Assembly: GCA_944391895.1 (NCBI GenBank)
Contig: CALXVF010000010.1
Span: 1-14,608, forward strand
DNA length: 14,608 nt
Direction of reading: 5' to 3'
From: an uncultured Clostridia bacterium
Lineage (GTDB): Bacteria > Bacillota > Clostridia > TANB77 > CAG-508
The number at the start of each line of letters is the position of its first letter. Positions within the stretch are counted from its first letter, which is position 1. The translations under genes were made by a program, and so were the position numbers. Positions 1 through 6,262 of this stretch are shown piece by piece. Under the pieces are notes generated by a model. It saw nothing but the letters and a program-made list of their open reading frames with translations, was not told the DNA's origin and did not search any database.

Positions 1-45
1 CAAATCAACCTATTGTTATGATTCACGCATGTTATTAATTTTAAA

Positions 46-162
46 AATTTATATTTGAAACTTCGCAGTTCCGCGTAAGCGTTCAAACGAGCTGGAAGGA
101 TTTCCAGCGAAGTGCGTTTGGAGCGAAGCGACCGCAAGGAACCAGAAGTTCAAATATAAATT
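46..162. repeat. Palindromic repeat, long form, copy 1
   Basis: An AT-rich outer stem encloses a GC-rich core. Arm 46-59 (AATTTATATTTGAA) pairs perfectly with 149-162; A60 is left unpaired; CTTC 61-64 pairs with GAAG 145-148; GTTCC 68-72 pairs with GGAAC 138-142. Inside are a CGC-GTAA-GCG hairpin (72-81, GNRA-type loop), and GCTGGAA 91-97 pairing with TTCCAGC 102-108 nested within CAAACG 84-89 / CGTTTG 115-120. The core (about 67-124) recurs at 2791-2847 with one indel. On the minus strand the stem is followed by a short T-run, so it could also end the transcript of the regulator gene at 248-514. Any reading frame across it is a chance frame. It could be a structured RNA, a REP/MITE-like element or a terminator. 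Confidence 0.8.
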
Positions 163-247
163 AAAAAAATAATAATAGTGGTAAATTATATTACTTATCT
201 GTTTAAAATTTTGATTTTTATTGAAATTTTTATTAAGCTGTGAATGT

Positions 248-514
248 TTATTTCTTAGTAGAAACAGTATCTCTGACATCTTCTGCTTCAACATCCTGGA
301 ATAATTTATCTTTAAAGAAATCTTCTAAATTAATATTAGCACCTTCGCATAAATGTAATAATGTTGTTAATGTAATACTATTACTTTTGGCATTCATAAA
401 GCTACTTAATGTAGAGTAAGGAATACCAGAGTTTAATGCCAATTTGTGAAGTGTTATATTTCTTTCACTAGCAATATTTATAATTCGTTGTCTAACGGCT
501 GTACAAAGTAACAT
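248..514 (-). CDS. Small Cro/CI (XRE)-family HTH regulator
   Basis: This is an 88-residue DNA-binding protein that is almost entirely one helix-turn-helix domain. Residues 6-40 carry the HTH (helix with RQRIINIASERN, then KLALNSGIPYSTLSSFM as turn and recognition helix), followed by the TLTTLLHLCEGANINLEDFF segment typical of XRE proteins, and an acidic tail. Start choice: AGAAAGGAG at 522-530 lies 7 nt from the ATG at 514; an ATG at 520 is only 1 nt from it and a longer frame to 550 has no ribosome site. No sensor domain is visible, so it is probably an autonomous repressor or activator. It is divergent from the TPR gene at 704, which may be a target along with itself. The regulated pathway cannot be read from the sequence. 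Confidence 0.85.
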   Translation of the reverse strand: MLLCTAVRQRIINIASERNITLHKLALNSGIPYSTLSSFMNAKSNSITLTTLLHLCEGANINLEDFFKDKLFQDVEAEDVRDTVSTKK

Positions 515-540
515 ATCCATACTCCTTTCTATATGAAAAA

Positions 541-549
541 AGTATAGCA
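541..549 (-). promoter_or_regulatory. Extended -10 promoter for the HTH regulator
   Basis: Read on the minus strand this is TGCTATACT, an extended -10 (TGn followed by TATACT), about 20 nt upstream of the ribosome site. No good -35 is found at 16-18 nt spacing. A second TTGCTATAC occurs at 624-632 on the same strand. Confidence 0.45.
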
Positions 550-570
550 AAGGATACGGAATAACGATGA

Positions 571-586
571 CGCTAAAACGCTAAAA
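571..586. repeat. Tandem 8-bp repeat CGCTAAAA in divergent promoter region
   Basis: Two head-to-tail copies of CGCTAAAA lie between the divergent regulator and TPR genes. They are a candidate operator for the neighbouring HTH protein. The evidence is only the repetition and the position. Confidence 0.35.
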
Positions 587-646
587 ACAGCAATTTCTAC
601 AACTTTTTATATCATTTCTTAAATGTATAGCAAAAATAAATGGGTA

Positions 647-675
647 TTGTTATGAAATAAATTTTGTGATATACT
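647..675 (+). promoter_or_regulatory. Sigma-A type promoter of the TPR gene
   Basis: TTGTTA (647-652), a 17-nt spacer, and TATACT (670-675) preceded by TGA, which gives an extended -10. The expected start is near 682, leaving a leader of about 20 nt with AGGAAGG just before the ATG at 704. Confidence 0.7.
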
Positions 676-703
676 GTAAAAAACAAAAATAGGAAGGAAA
701 AAT

Positions 704-1882
704 ATGATTCATATTATTATTTTCAGCATAATTGCGCTATCAATATTTATAATAACTTTTTTAAAATTAATAAAAGAAAATAACTCAAACTATATTTTTG
801 CACTCATACCAGAATTTATAGGACTTATAATCGATTTTATTTGCATATTTTCTTCAATTAATCCAAATGGAATTACTATGATAATAATGTATACTTTGAG
901 CATAATAATTCCGATAATAGGTTTTATATTAGAAAAAAGTAATGTAAATCTATTTGAGATAATAAATTTGGCTAAAGTTAACTTTTACGAAAATAAAAAT
1001 CAGAATGATTTGGCAAAAGAGGTTTTACTCAAAAGCATACAAAAACATCCAAATAGTTATATAAGCCATAAAAAAATGGCAGAATGGTATGAAAAAAATA
1101 ACGAAAAAGAAAAAGCTGAATATGAATATATTAAAATTATAGAATTAAAACCTAAAAATTTGGAAAACTATTTAAGACTAGCTAATATTTATAAAGAAAA
1201 CGAAAAATATGAATTGTCAGTAAAAACATTGCAAGATATATTAAGAAAAAAACCAGAATATTTAGATGCAAGTCTTTTGTTAGGAGAAGTTTTATATGAC
1301 AACGAAATGTTTAAGGAAGCAGTAGGAATTTATCAAGAAGCTATAAAATATCATCCAGGAGAATATAAATTATATTATTGTATGGGAATGACATACACAA
1401 GATTAAACGATTTCCAAAATGCAAAAGATTATTACAAAAAGGCTGCGACAATTAATTCACTTTTAGATGTAGCTAAACTAAATTTAGGACAAATTAGTTT
1501 AATATTTAAAGATTATGATGAAGCTGAAAAATACTTTATGCAATGCATTGAAACAGAAGATGAAAAAATACAAGCTGAAGCTTATTATTATCTTGCAAAA
1601 ATAAAATTGATAAATAAACAAAATGATTTAGCAATGCAATATGCAAATATTTCATTAGAATTAAATCCTAAAATGATAAGAATAATGGAAAAAGATGTAT
1701 ATTTCGGAGTGATAATAGGTAAATTAAAATTGCACGAAGATAAAAAAGTAAAAACTAATATAAATGAAAAAGAAGCAAATCTTATATCTTACTTAGAAAA
1801 TACCTATGATGTAGTAGAAAGACTAACCGAGAATGATAAAAAACAGGTAGAATTAAATATTAATAAAGAAAGAGAAATATAA
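704..1882 (+). CDS. Membrane-anchored TPR-repeat protein
   Basis: The 392-residue protein begins with three hydrophobic segments (about 1-23, 29-52 and 57-77), which would anchor it in the cytoplasmic membrane. From about residue 90 to 325 there are six or seven degenerate tetratricopeptide repeats, seen as recurrent patterns such as YKENEKYELSVKTLQDIL, LGEVLYDNEMFKEAVGIYQ and MGMTYTRLNDFQNAKDYY. These make a superhelical protein-binding scaffold. The charged C-terminal 70 residues show no known motif. It has its own promoter at 647-675 and a good ribosome site (AGGAAGG). It is followed 45 nt later by dpaA, so co-transcription is possible, but the partner protein is unknown. No enzymatic domain is visible; a sporulation, cell-envelope or pilus assembly role would be guesswork. 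Confidence 0.8.
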   Translation: MIHIIIFSIIALSIFIITFLKLIKENNSNYIFALIPEFIGLIIDFICIFSSINPNGITMIIMYTLSIIIPIIGFILEKSNVNLFEIINLAKVNFYENKNQNDLAKEVLLKSIQKHPNSYISHKKMAEWYEKNNEKEKAEYEYIKIIELKPKNLENYLRLANIYKENEKYELSVKTLQDILRKKPEYLDASLLLGEVLYDNEMFKEAVGIYQEAIKYHPGEYKLYYCMGMTYTRLNDFQNAKDYYKKAATINSLLDVAKLNLGQISLIFKDYDEAEKYFMQCIETEDEKIQAEAYYYLAKIKLINKQNDLAMQYANISLELNPKMIRIMEKDVYFGVIIGKLKLHEDKKVKTNINEKEANLISYLENTYDVVERLTENDKKQVELNINKEREI

Positions 1883-1908
1883 CAATAAAAATTGTAGTTC
1901 ATAATATA
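1882..1908 (+). promoter_or_regulatory. Possible sigma-K-like promoter for dpaA
   Basis: CATAATATA at 1900-1908 fits the sigma-K -10 consensus CATAnnnTA known from Bacillus, and AC at 1882-1883 sits 16 nt upstream where the minimal -35 is expected. Mother-cell sigma-K expression is known for dpaA in B. subtilis. Against it: the motif is short and AT-rich, and the predicted start falls at the ribosome site (AAGGAGG, 1915-1921), giving a very short leader. Confidence 0.3.
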
Positions 1909-1927
1909 ATCTATAAGGAGGAAAATT

Positions 1928-2725
1928 ATGAATTACAATTTTTTAATTATAGGTGGAGATAAGAGAATGGGTATGTTAGCACAAAAGCTTAAAGATGATG
2001 GAAACAAAGTGAAAACATTTGCTAATAAAGTAGAGGATATAAATGAACTAGAAAGTATAGAAGATATTTACAAAAATAATTATGATGTAGTAATTAGTTC
2101 ACTTCCACTTACTAAAGATAATGTAAATGTATATACACCATTAAGCAATAAAAAAATAAGCTTACAAGAACTTAAAAAAATATCAAAGGATAAAATATTA
2201 ATAACTGGAAATGATATACTTAGTGATGAAGCGACTACAATATTAAACACGATACCAACAGCAGAAGGTGCAATTCAAGTAGCAATGGAAGAAACAAATT
2301 TTGCACTTCATAATTCAAAAGCGCTAGTTTTAGGATTTGGAAGAGTAGGAAAAATTTTATGTAGTAAATTAAAAGGGATAGGGATGGATGTATATTGCGA
2401 AGCTAGAAAAACAACAGATTTAGCCTGGATAAAAGCATATGGATATAAAGAGATTCCAATTGAAAAATTAAAAGAAAATATATGTAAAATGGATATCGTA
2501 TTTAATACAATTCCTTACAAGATTTTAGACAAAAGTACTCTTATATTAATGAGTAAAGAAACATTAATAATAGATTTAGCATCTGCTCCGGGAGGTGTAG
2601 ACTATGAAATTGCAGAAAAGCTTGGAATAAAAGCAATTTTGGCTTCAGCGCTTCCAGGAAAAGTAGCACCAGATACAGCTTCAGATTATATAAAAGAATA
2701 TGTTTATAGAAAAATTCTATTTTAA
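1928..2725 (+). CDS. Dipicolinate synthase subunit A (SpoVFA)
   Basis: DpaA with DpaB oxidises a dihydrodipicolinate-pathway intermediate to dipicolinic acid, the calcium chelator of the spore core, in the mother cell. The 265 residues show the family pattern: an N-terminal DpaA domain starting FLIIGGDKRMG (5-15), the conserved IPTAEGAIQVAMEET stretch (109-123), a Rossmann nucleotide site VLGFGRVGKILC (134-145), then IDLASAPGGVD (215-225) and ALPGKVAPDTA (241-251). The length is slightly short for the family. AAGGAGG at 1915-1921 fixes the start. The usual partner gene dpaB (spoVFB) is not next to it: a palindromic repeat and the pilus locus follow. Either DpaB lies elsewhere or another flavoprotein replaces it. 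Recognition of the family is firm. Confidence 0.93.
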   Translation: MNYNFLIIGGDKRMGMLAQKLKDDGNKVKTFANKVEDINELESIEDIYKNNYDVVISSLPLTKDNVNVYTPLSNKKISLQELKKISKDKILITGNDILSDEATTILNTIPTAEGAIQVAMEETNFALHNSKALVLGFGRVGKILCSKLKGIGMDVYCEARKTTDLAWIKAYGYKEIPIEKLKENICKMDIVFNTIPYKILDKSTLILMSKETLIIDLASAPGGVDYEIAEKLGIKAILASALPGKVAPDTASDYIKEYVYRKILF

Positions 2726-2768
2726 CATATAATATGGTACATAAATATATTCAATCGTATATTATAAA

Positions 2769-2886
2769 AATTGTATATTTAGAATTTCGTAGTTCCGCGT
2801 AAGCGTTCAAACGAGCTGGAAGGATTCCAGCGAAGTGCGTTTGGAGCTTCGCTCCCGCAAGGAACTAGAAATCTAAATATACAATT
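2769..2886. repeat. Palindromic repeat, long form, copy 2
   Basis: Same architecture as 46-162. AATTGTATATTTAG (2769-2782) pairs perfectly with 2873-2886; one A (2783 or 2784) bulges; ATTTC (2784-2788) pairs with GAAAT (2868-2872); AGTTCC 2791-2796 pairs with GGAACT 2861-2866. The core is nearly identical to copy 1, but the outer arms differ in sequence while staying complementary. The third internal hairpin here is GGAGC-TTC-GCTCC (2843-2855), where copy 1 has its loop segment inverted. Similarity to copy 1 continues about 25 nt beyond the right arm (AATAATAAT and a following CAAAT/TAAAT). It lies between dpaA and the pilus locus, and may also serve as transcript end for dpaA, although no T-run follows on the plus strand. 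Confidence 0.82.
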
Positions 2887-3098
2887 AAATTAATAATAAT
2901 CGGCAAATGTATAAGGCATTTAATTATACAAATATTACAAATGTTACAAATATTACATTTTTTTGACATTAATAGACAAAATATTGACTTTTAAATAAAA
3001 AAATATAAAATGTATATGATAGATAAAAAATTGGAAAAATAAAACTGAATATTTGTTTATTATATGTAAACTATAATAATATGAAAGGGAGTAAAAAG
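2887..3098 (+). promoter_or_regulatory. Upstream control region of the pilus operon
   Basis: This gene-free stretch holds a 9-bp tandem repeat: ACAAATATT, ACAAATGTT, ACAAATATT and a partial ACATTTTTT at 2928-2963. It runs directly into TTGACA (2963-2968), and a second TTGACT lies at 2984-2989. Neither -35 has a good -10 at 16-18 nt; the nearest are TATAAA (3004-3009, 14 nt from TTGACT) and TATAAT (3072-3077). The ribosome site AAAGGGAG is at 3084-3091. I see no c-di-GMP riboswitch signature, although such switches control pili in some clostridia. The tandem repeats look like a regulator site or phase-spaced curved DNA. Confidence 0.45.
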
Positions 3099-4742
3099 AT
3101 GCAGGAAAGTTTAGGTATTAGCATAAACAACCAAGTGATAAAGTATGCAAAATTAACAAAAAACAATAATCAAATAGAAGTTGCATCTTTTGGCATGAAG
3201 TTTTATGATGACTTGGAAAGAAATATTAATCAAATAATCAATGAAACAAATAGTGCTAACATTCCAATTTGTATAAATACAAAAGATGAAAAAAATACTT
3301 ATTTTAGTGTTTTTGGTTTACTAAATAAGAATGATACAAAAAAAACAATATCCACAGAATTCGAAACACTATGTTCAGACAATCATTTAAACGCAAATGC
3401 ATATGAAGGAAGATATATAATTGTAAGTGATTTGGTAAACAAAGATAGAAACAGAGTTATATATTTCTATGAAAGCAAAAACGATTTAGAAGAAATATTG
3501 TCTACAATAAAGACAGGAAAAGTAAAATCAGTAACGCCACTGGCAACATCAATTGCCAATATAGCAGATATTAAAAAAGGCGAAAATGTAATGATTGTAA
3601 ATATCGAAGAAAAAACAACTGTTACAACAATATTGAATCAAAGAGTTTATAGCGTGGATTCCATTCCAAATGGTATGCAAGAAATAATAGAAAAAATAAA
3701 TGAAAAAGAAAATTCTTACTCAAAAGCATATGAAATTTGTAAAAATACTACTATATATACAATGGAAACTAATGAAAATGATGATCCAAATAACAGGTAT
3801 TTGTCATATATAGTGCCAACATTATTTAATATAGTTCAAGAAGTTAAGAAAATAAAAGAAGAATATAATAAGATTGATAAGATATATTTAACTGGATTAG
3901 GAACTGCAATTAACAATATAGAGCTATATTTTCAGGAATATTTTCAAGAATCTAAATGTGAAATACTAAAACCATTTTTTGCAATAAATAATAATAAAAT
4001 AAATATAAAAGATTATATAGAAGTAAATAGTGCTATAGCTTTAGCTATGGAAGGACTAGATTACGGATTAAAGAGTTTAAATTTTAAGACAAGCTCTTGG
4101 AAAGATGATTTAAATACGTTATTACACTCAGATATAAAAACATTAGGAAAAAATAAAAAAACTGGCAATAGAAGTAATTCATTTAGCTTTGATATGAACA
4201 TGAAGGGAGCACTAAAACCAAGTGAAATGTGGCTAGTTAGAGGATGCTCTACAGTACTAATGGTTGTTATTATATATTCTGTATGTTCAATATTCCTTGG
4301 AAATCAGATAAGTAAAAAAACTCAAGATGCGCAAGAAGTTACAGCAGACACAAATAAACAAGTAGCAGCAGTTACATCTGATGATAATAAGGTTTTAGAA
4401 AAGAAAAAAGATTATGACAGTTTTATGGCAGAATTAGATGATGCTAGCTCTCAAATTGAATCAAAAAGAAGTAGAAAAAATGAAATACCAACATTGTTAA
4501 ATCAAATAGTATATATAATACCAAAAAGTGTACAATTAACAAAAATAAACAACACAGAAGTAACAGTAGATGAACGTACAAGACAACACATTACTATTAC
4601 AGCACAATCTACAAAATACGAACAATTAGCATATTTTAAAGCTAGAATAAGCAACAATGGATATCTAGAAAATGTAACATCTACAGAAGGAACAAAAGAA
4701 GGAGATTATGTAGTAGTAACTATAGAAGGAGACTTACCATAA
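3099..4742 (+). CDS. Type IV pilus PilM-PilN fusion protein
   Basis: The 547-residue protein joins two alignment-complex parts. Residues about 2-335 resemble PilM, the cytoplasmic actin-like ATPase: LGISINNQVIKYAKL at the N-terminus occupies the first phosphate-loop position and KIYLTGLGTAINNIE (about 261-275) the adenosine-side loop. A linker (about 335-377) leads to one membrane span (about 378-402, LMVVIIYSVCSIF), a short coiled coil and a PilN-like extracellular ferredoxin-fold segment (about 462-547). In most bacteria PilM and PilN are separate and PilN's N-terminal tail docks into PilM; GspL of type II secretion is naturally built as this fusion. Start chosen at 3099 because AAAGGGAG (3084-3091) lies 7 nt away; an in-frame ATG at 3081 has no ribosome site. 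First gene of the pilus operon. Confidence 0.78.
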   Translation: MQESLGISINNQVIKYAKLTKNNNQIEVASFGMKFYDDLERNINQIINETNSANIPICINTKDEKNTYFSVFGLLNKNDTKKTISTEFETLCSDNHLNANAYEGRYIIVSDLVNKDRNRVIYFYESKNDLEEILSTIKTGKVKSVTPLATSIANIADIKKGENVMIVNIEEKTTVTTILNQRVYSVDSIPNGMQEIIEKINEKENSYSKAYEICKNTTIYTMETNENDDPNNRYLSYIVPTLFNIVQEVKKIKEEYNKIDKIYLTGLGTAINNIELYFQEYFQESKCEILKPFFAINNNKINIKDYIEVNSAIALAMEGLDYGLKSLNFKTSSWKDDLNTLLHSDIKTLGKNKKTGNRSNSFSFDMNMKGALKPSEMWLVRGCSTVLMVVIIYSVCSIFLGNQISKKTQDAQEVTADTNKQVAAVTSDDNKVLEKKKDYDSFMAELDDASSQIESKRSRKNEIPTLLNQIVYIIPKSVQLTKINNTEVTVDERTRQHITITAQSTKYEQLAYFKARISNNGYLENVTSTEGTKEGDYVVVTIEGDLP

Positions 4743-4759
4743 TAAAAAAGGAGAGGGCA

Positions 4760-5428
4760 ATGAGAAAATTATTAATATCAATATTATTAATCTTACTAGT
4801 AGTAATGGCTGCATTATGCATAAAAAATGGTATCAATATTGGACCATTGCACGTACTAGGTGTAAGTCAAATACAAGCAGCAAATGATAATTTAACTGGA
4901 AAAATTAATGAAGCAAAATCAGCAAATTTAAATTATGAAAATATGCTTTCAAAATTAAAAGAAGATATTTCAGCATTAACACAATCTAAAGAAGAGTGTT
5001 TAAGCAGGATAAACTCTAGCACGGAAAGTCAATTACAAGACGCTACACAAACAAAGAATTATACGATTGAATATTTGTGGAGCAAGGTTGGAAACCATGC
5101 TACAAAAGAGGGCGTAGTAATAAAAATGGATGTTACTTCAGGCTCAATTGCAAATTCAGAATATAGAAATTTGGAGTTTACTGTAACTGGAAATTATCTT
5201 GCTATTACAAATTTTATAACTGAACTAGAAAATGACTCAACATTAGAATTTACTATAGATAACTTTTCAATGACACAAAATCAATGTACTTTTACTGTGA
5301 AAGATGTTAAAATACAACAAGAACAAACAACAGTAACAACAAATGCAGGAAATAGTTCAACAACTAATACTGCAAATAATGCAAGAAACTCAACAAATGA
5401 AGTACAAAATACAAATACTGTAGAATAG
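4760..5428 (+). CDS. PilO-like inner-membrane pilus protein
   Basis: This 222-residue bitopic protein has an N-terminal membrane span (residues 4-21, LLISILLILLVVMAALCI), a predicted coiled coil (about 40-80, with IQAANDNLTGKINEAK and KLKEDISALTQSKEE), then a compact domain of about 90 residues ending near VKDVKIQQ, which matches the size and plan of PilO. The C-terminal 35 residues are low-complexity Thr/Asn/Ser. In known systems PilN and PilO dimerise and link the cytoplasmic PilM ring to the pilus. Family identity rests on plan and position 17 nt after the PilM-N fusion rather than strong sequence signature. Ribosome site AAAGGAGAGGG precedes the ATG. Confidence 0.65.
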   Translation: MRKLLISILLILLVVMAALCIKNGINIGPLHVLGVSQIQAANDNLTGKINEAKSANLNYENMLSKLKEDISALTQSKEECLSRINSSTESQLQDATQTKNYTIEYLWSKVGNHATKEGVVIKMDVTSGSIANSEYRNLEFTVTGNYLAITNFITELENDSTLEFTIDNFSMTQNQCTFTVKDVKIQQEQTTVTTNAGNSSTTNTANNARNSTNEVQNTNTVE

Positions 5429-5436
5429 GAGAAATT

Positions 5437-5838
5437 ATGGTAAAGACTATTTTTAAAGAGGTTTTTATAATATTGTTAGTTTGTATAGCGATTATTTTAA
5501 TTATGGCTGTAATATTTTACAATTATATTCCAACTAATAAGATTATTCCAGCTAAAGTAACAGCATACAAAACGCCAGAAAATATAGAAACAGAAATTAC
5601 AGAAGACACTATAGGAAGTTATACAACGCAGGAAACAGAATACACAATAGATAATACAGACTTAACACAATACCAAGTTACTCAAAGCTATAATCCAGGA
5701 AAGCCAGATCCTTTTTCTGAATATAGTGAAGCAAATGTAACTGGAAATACAGCAGAACCAAATGGAAGTAATTCGGTAGATAGGAATACTACTGACAATT
5801 ATTACACATCTGAAAATATAAATAAGGGAACAAAATAA
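5437..5838 (+). CDS. Single-span pilus accessory protein, possibly PilP-like
   Basis: This protein of 133 residues has one N-terminal membrane span (about 8-30) and a 100-residue acidic, Thr/Asn-rich extracellular tail that looks mostly disordered. The motif PGKPDPFSEYS (about 88-98) recalls the DPF motif of PilP, the protein that follows PilO in Gram-negative pilus operons, but there is no lipobox cysteine and no clear C-terminal beta domain. The gene is 8 nt behind the PilO-like gene with its own AGGAG, so it belongs to the same transcript. I infer a PilP-like or stabilising role for the alignment complex in a cell without an outer membrane; the fold is not shown by the sequence. Confidence 0.5.
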   Translation: MVKTIFKEVFIILLVCIAIILIMAVIFYNYIPTNKIIPAKVTAYKTPENIETEITEDTIGSYTTQETEYTIDNTDLTQYQVTQSYNPGKPDPFSEYSEANVTGNTAEPNGSNSVDRNTTDNYYTSENINKGTK

Positions 5839-5865
5839 CCTATTTATATAACATTATTTTAGGTA

Positions 5866-5886
5866 ATATTTATATTTTATAAATAT
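5866..5886 (+). other. AT-only hairpin in the pilin leader
   Basis: Nine base pairs (5866-5874 with 5878-5886) around a TTT loop, 16 nt upstream of the pilin ribosome site. It is not followed by a clean T-run at once. It could stabilise the pilin end of a processed mRNA. The base composition makes chance formation possible. Confidence 0.35.
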
Positions 5887-5917
5887 ATACAATTTTTTAC
5901 TAAGGAGGGAATTTTTT

Positions 5918-6151
5918 ATGTTTAAGAAAGAAAGTGGTATTACATTAGTTGCATTAGTTGTAACAATTATTGTTCTATTAATACTAGCTGGTGTAGCAAT
6001 CAGCTTAACAATAGGTCAAAATGGAATATTCACAAGAGCTCAAAATGCTACTCAAAAATGGGATGAAGCAGAAAAGAATGAAGCTGGAGAAATGAATACT
6101 TTCACAAACACTTATGACAAATTATTACAAAATTTAGGATTAGCTGACTAA
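5918..6151 (+). CDS. Very short type IV pilin (probable major subunit)
   Basis: This 77-residue prepilin has the leader MFKKESG followed by the hydrophobic assembly helix GITLVALVVTIIVLLILAG, so cleavage after Gly7 would leave a 70-residue mature protein. The class signature GITL matches many clostridial prepilins, but the glutamate normally at mature position 5 is alanine here (I-T-L-V-A). After the helix there are only about 45 residues (NGIFTRAQNATQKWDEAEK...), far shorter than the usual 120-170-residue pilin, leaving no room for the standard beta-sheet head. It has the strongest ribosome site in the locus (AAGGAGGG, 5902-5909) and is flanked by hairpins, both fitting a highly expressed subunit. 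It could alternatively be a minor or core pilin. Confidence 0.8.
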   Translation: MFKKESGITLVALVVTIIVLLILAGVAISLTIGQNGIFTRAQNATQKWDEAEKNEAGEMNTFTNTYDKLLQNLGLAD

Positions 6152-6176
6152 TCCTGAGTATGATTAAAAAATACTT

Positions 6177-6195
6177 CTATTATTTAAAATAATAG
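6177..6195 (+). other. Small hairpin downstream of the pilin gene
   Basis: CTATTATT (6177-6184) pairs with AATAATAG (6188-6195) around TAA. It sits between the pilin stop and the stronger terminator-like hairpin at 6209-6239 and may protect the pilin mRNA 3' end. Confidence 0.4.
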
Positions 6196-6208
6196 TACTA
6201 AATATGGA

Positions 6209-6245
6209 GGTTACCTAAATTATTCGTATTTAGGTAACCTTTATT
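6209..6245 (+). terminator. Internal terminator or attenuator after pilin
   Basis: GGTTACCTAAAT (6209-6220) pairs perfectly over 12 bp with 6228-6239, with a 7-nt loop, followed by TTTATT. The tail is imperfect, so partial read-through into the prepilin peptidase gene is likely. This would leave the pilin mRNA in excess over the machinery genes. Confidence 0.7.
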
Positions 6246-6262
6246 AAATAAAGGATGAAAAA

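Noticed and set aside
49..294. An 81-codon minus-strand frame overlapping the regulator's 3' end
   Set aside because: It runs through the palindromic repeat, has no ribosome site, and overlaps the HTH gene; the matching frame is not kept in the second repeat copy.
3081..3098. Earlier ATG for the PilM-PilN fusion
   Set aside because: There is no ribosome site before it, and the AAAGGGAG that serves the ATG at 3099 lies inside the extension.
2887..3098. A c-di-GMP riboswitch before the pilus operon
   Set aside because: Known in some clostridial pilus operons, but I see neither the conserved GEMM motifs nor a matching fold in this AT-rich leader.
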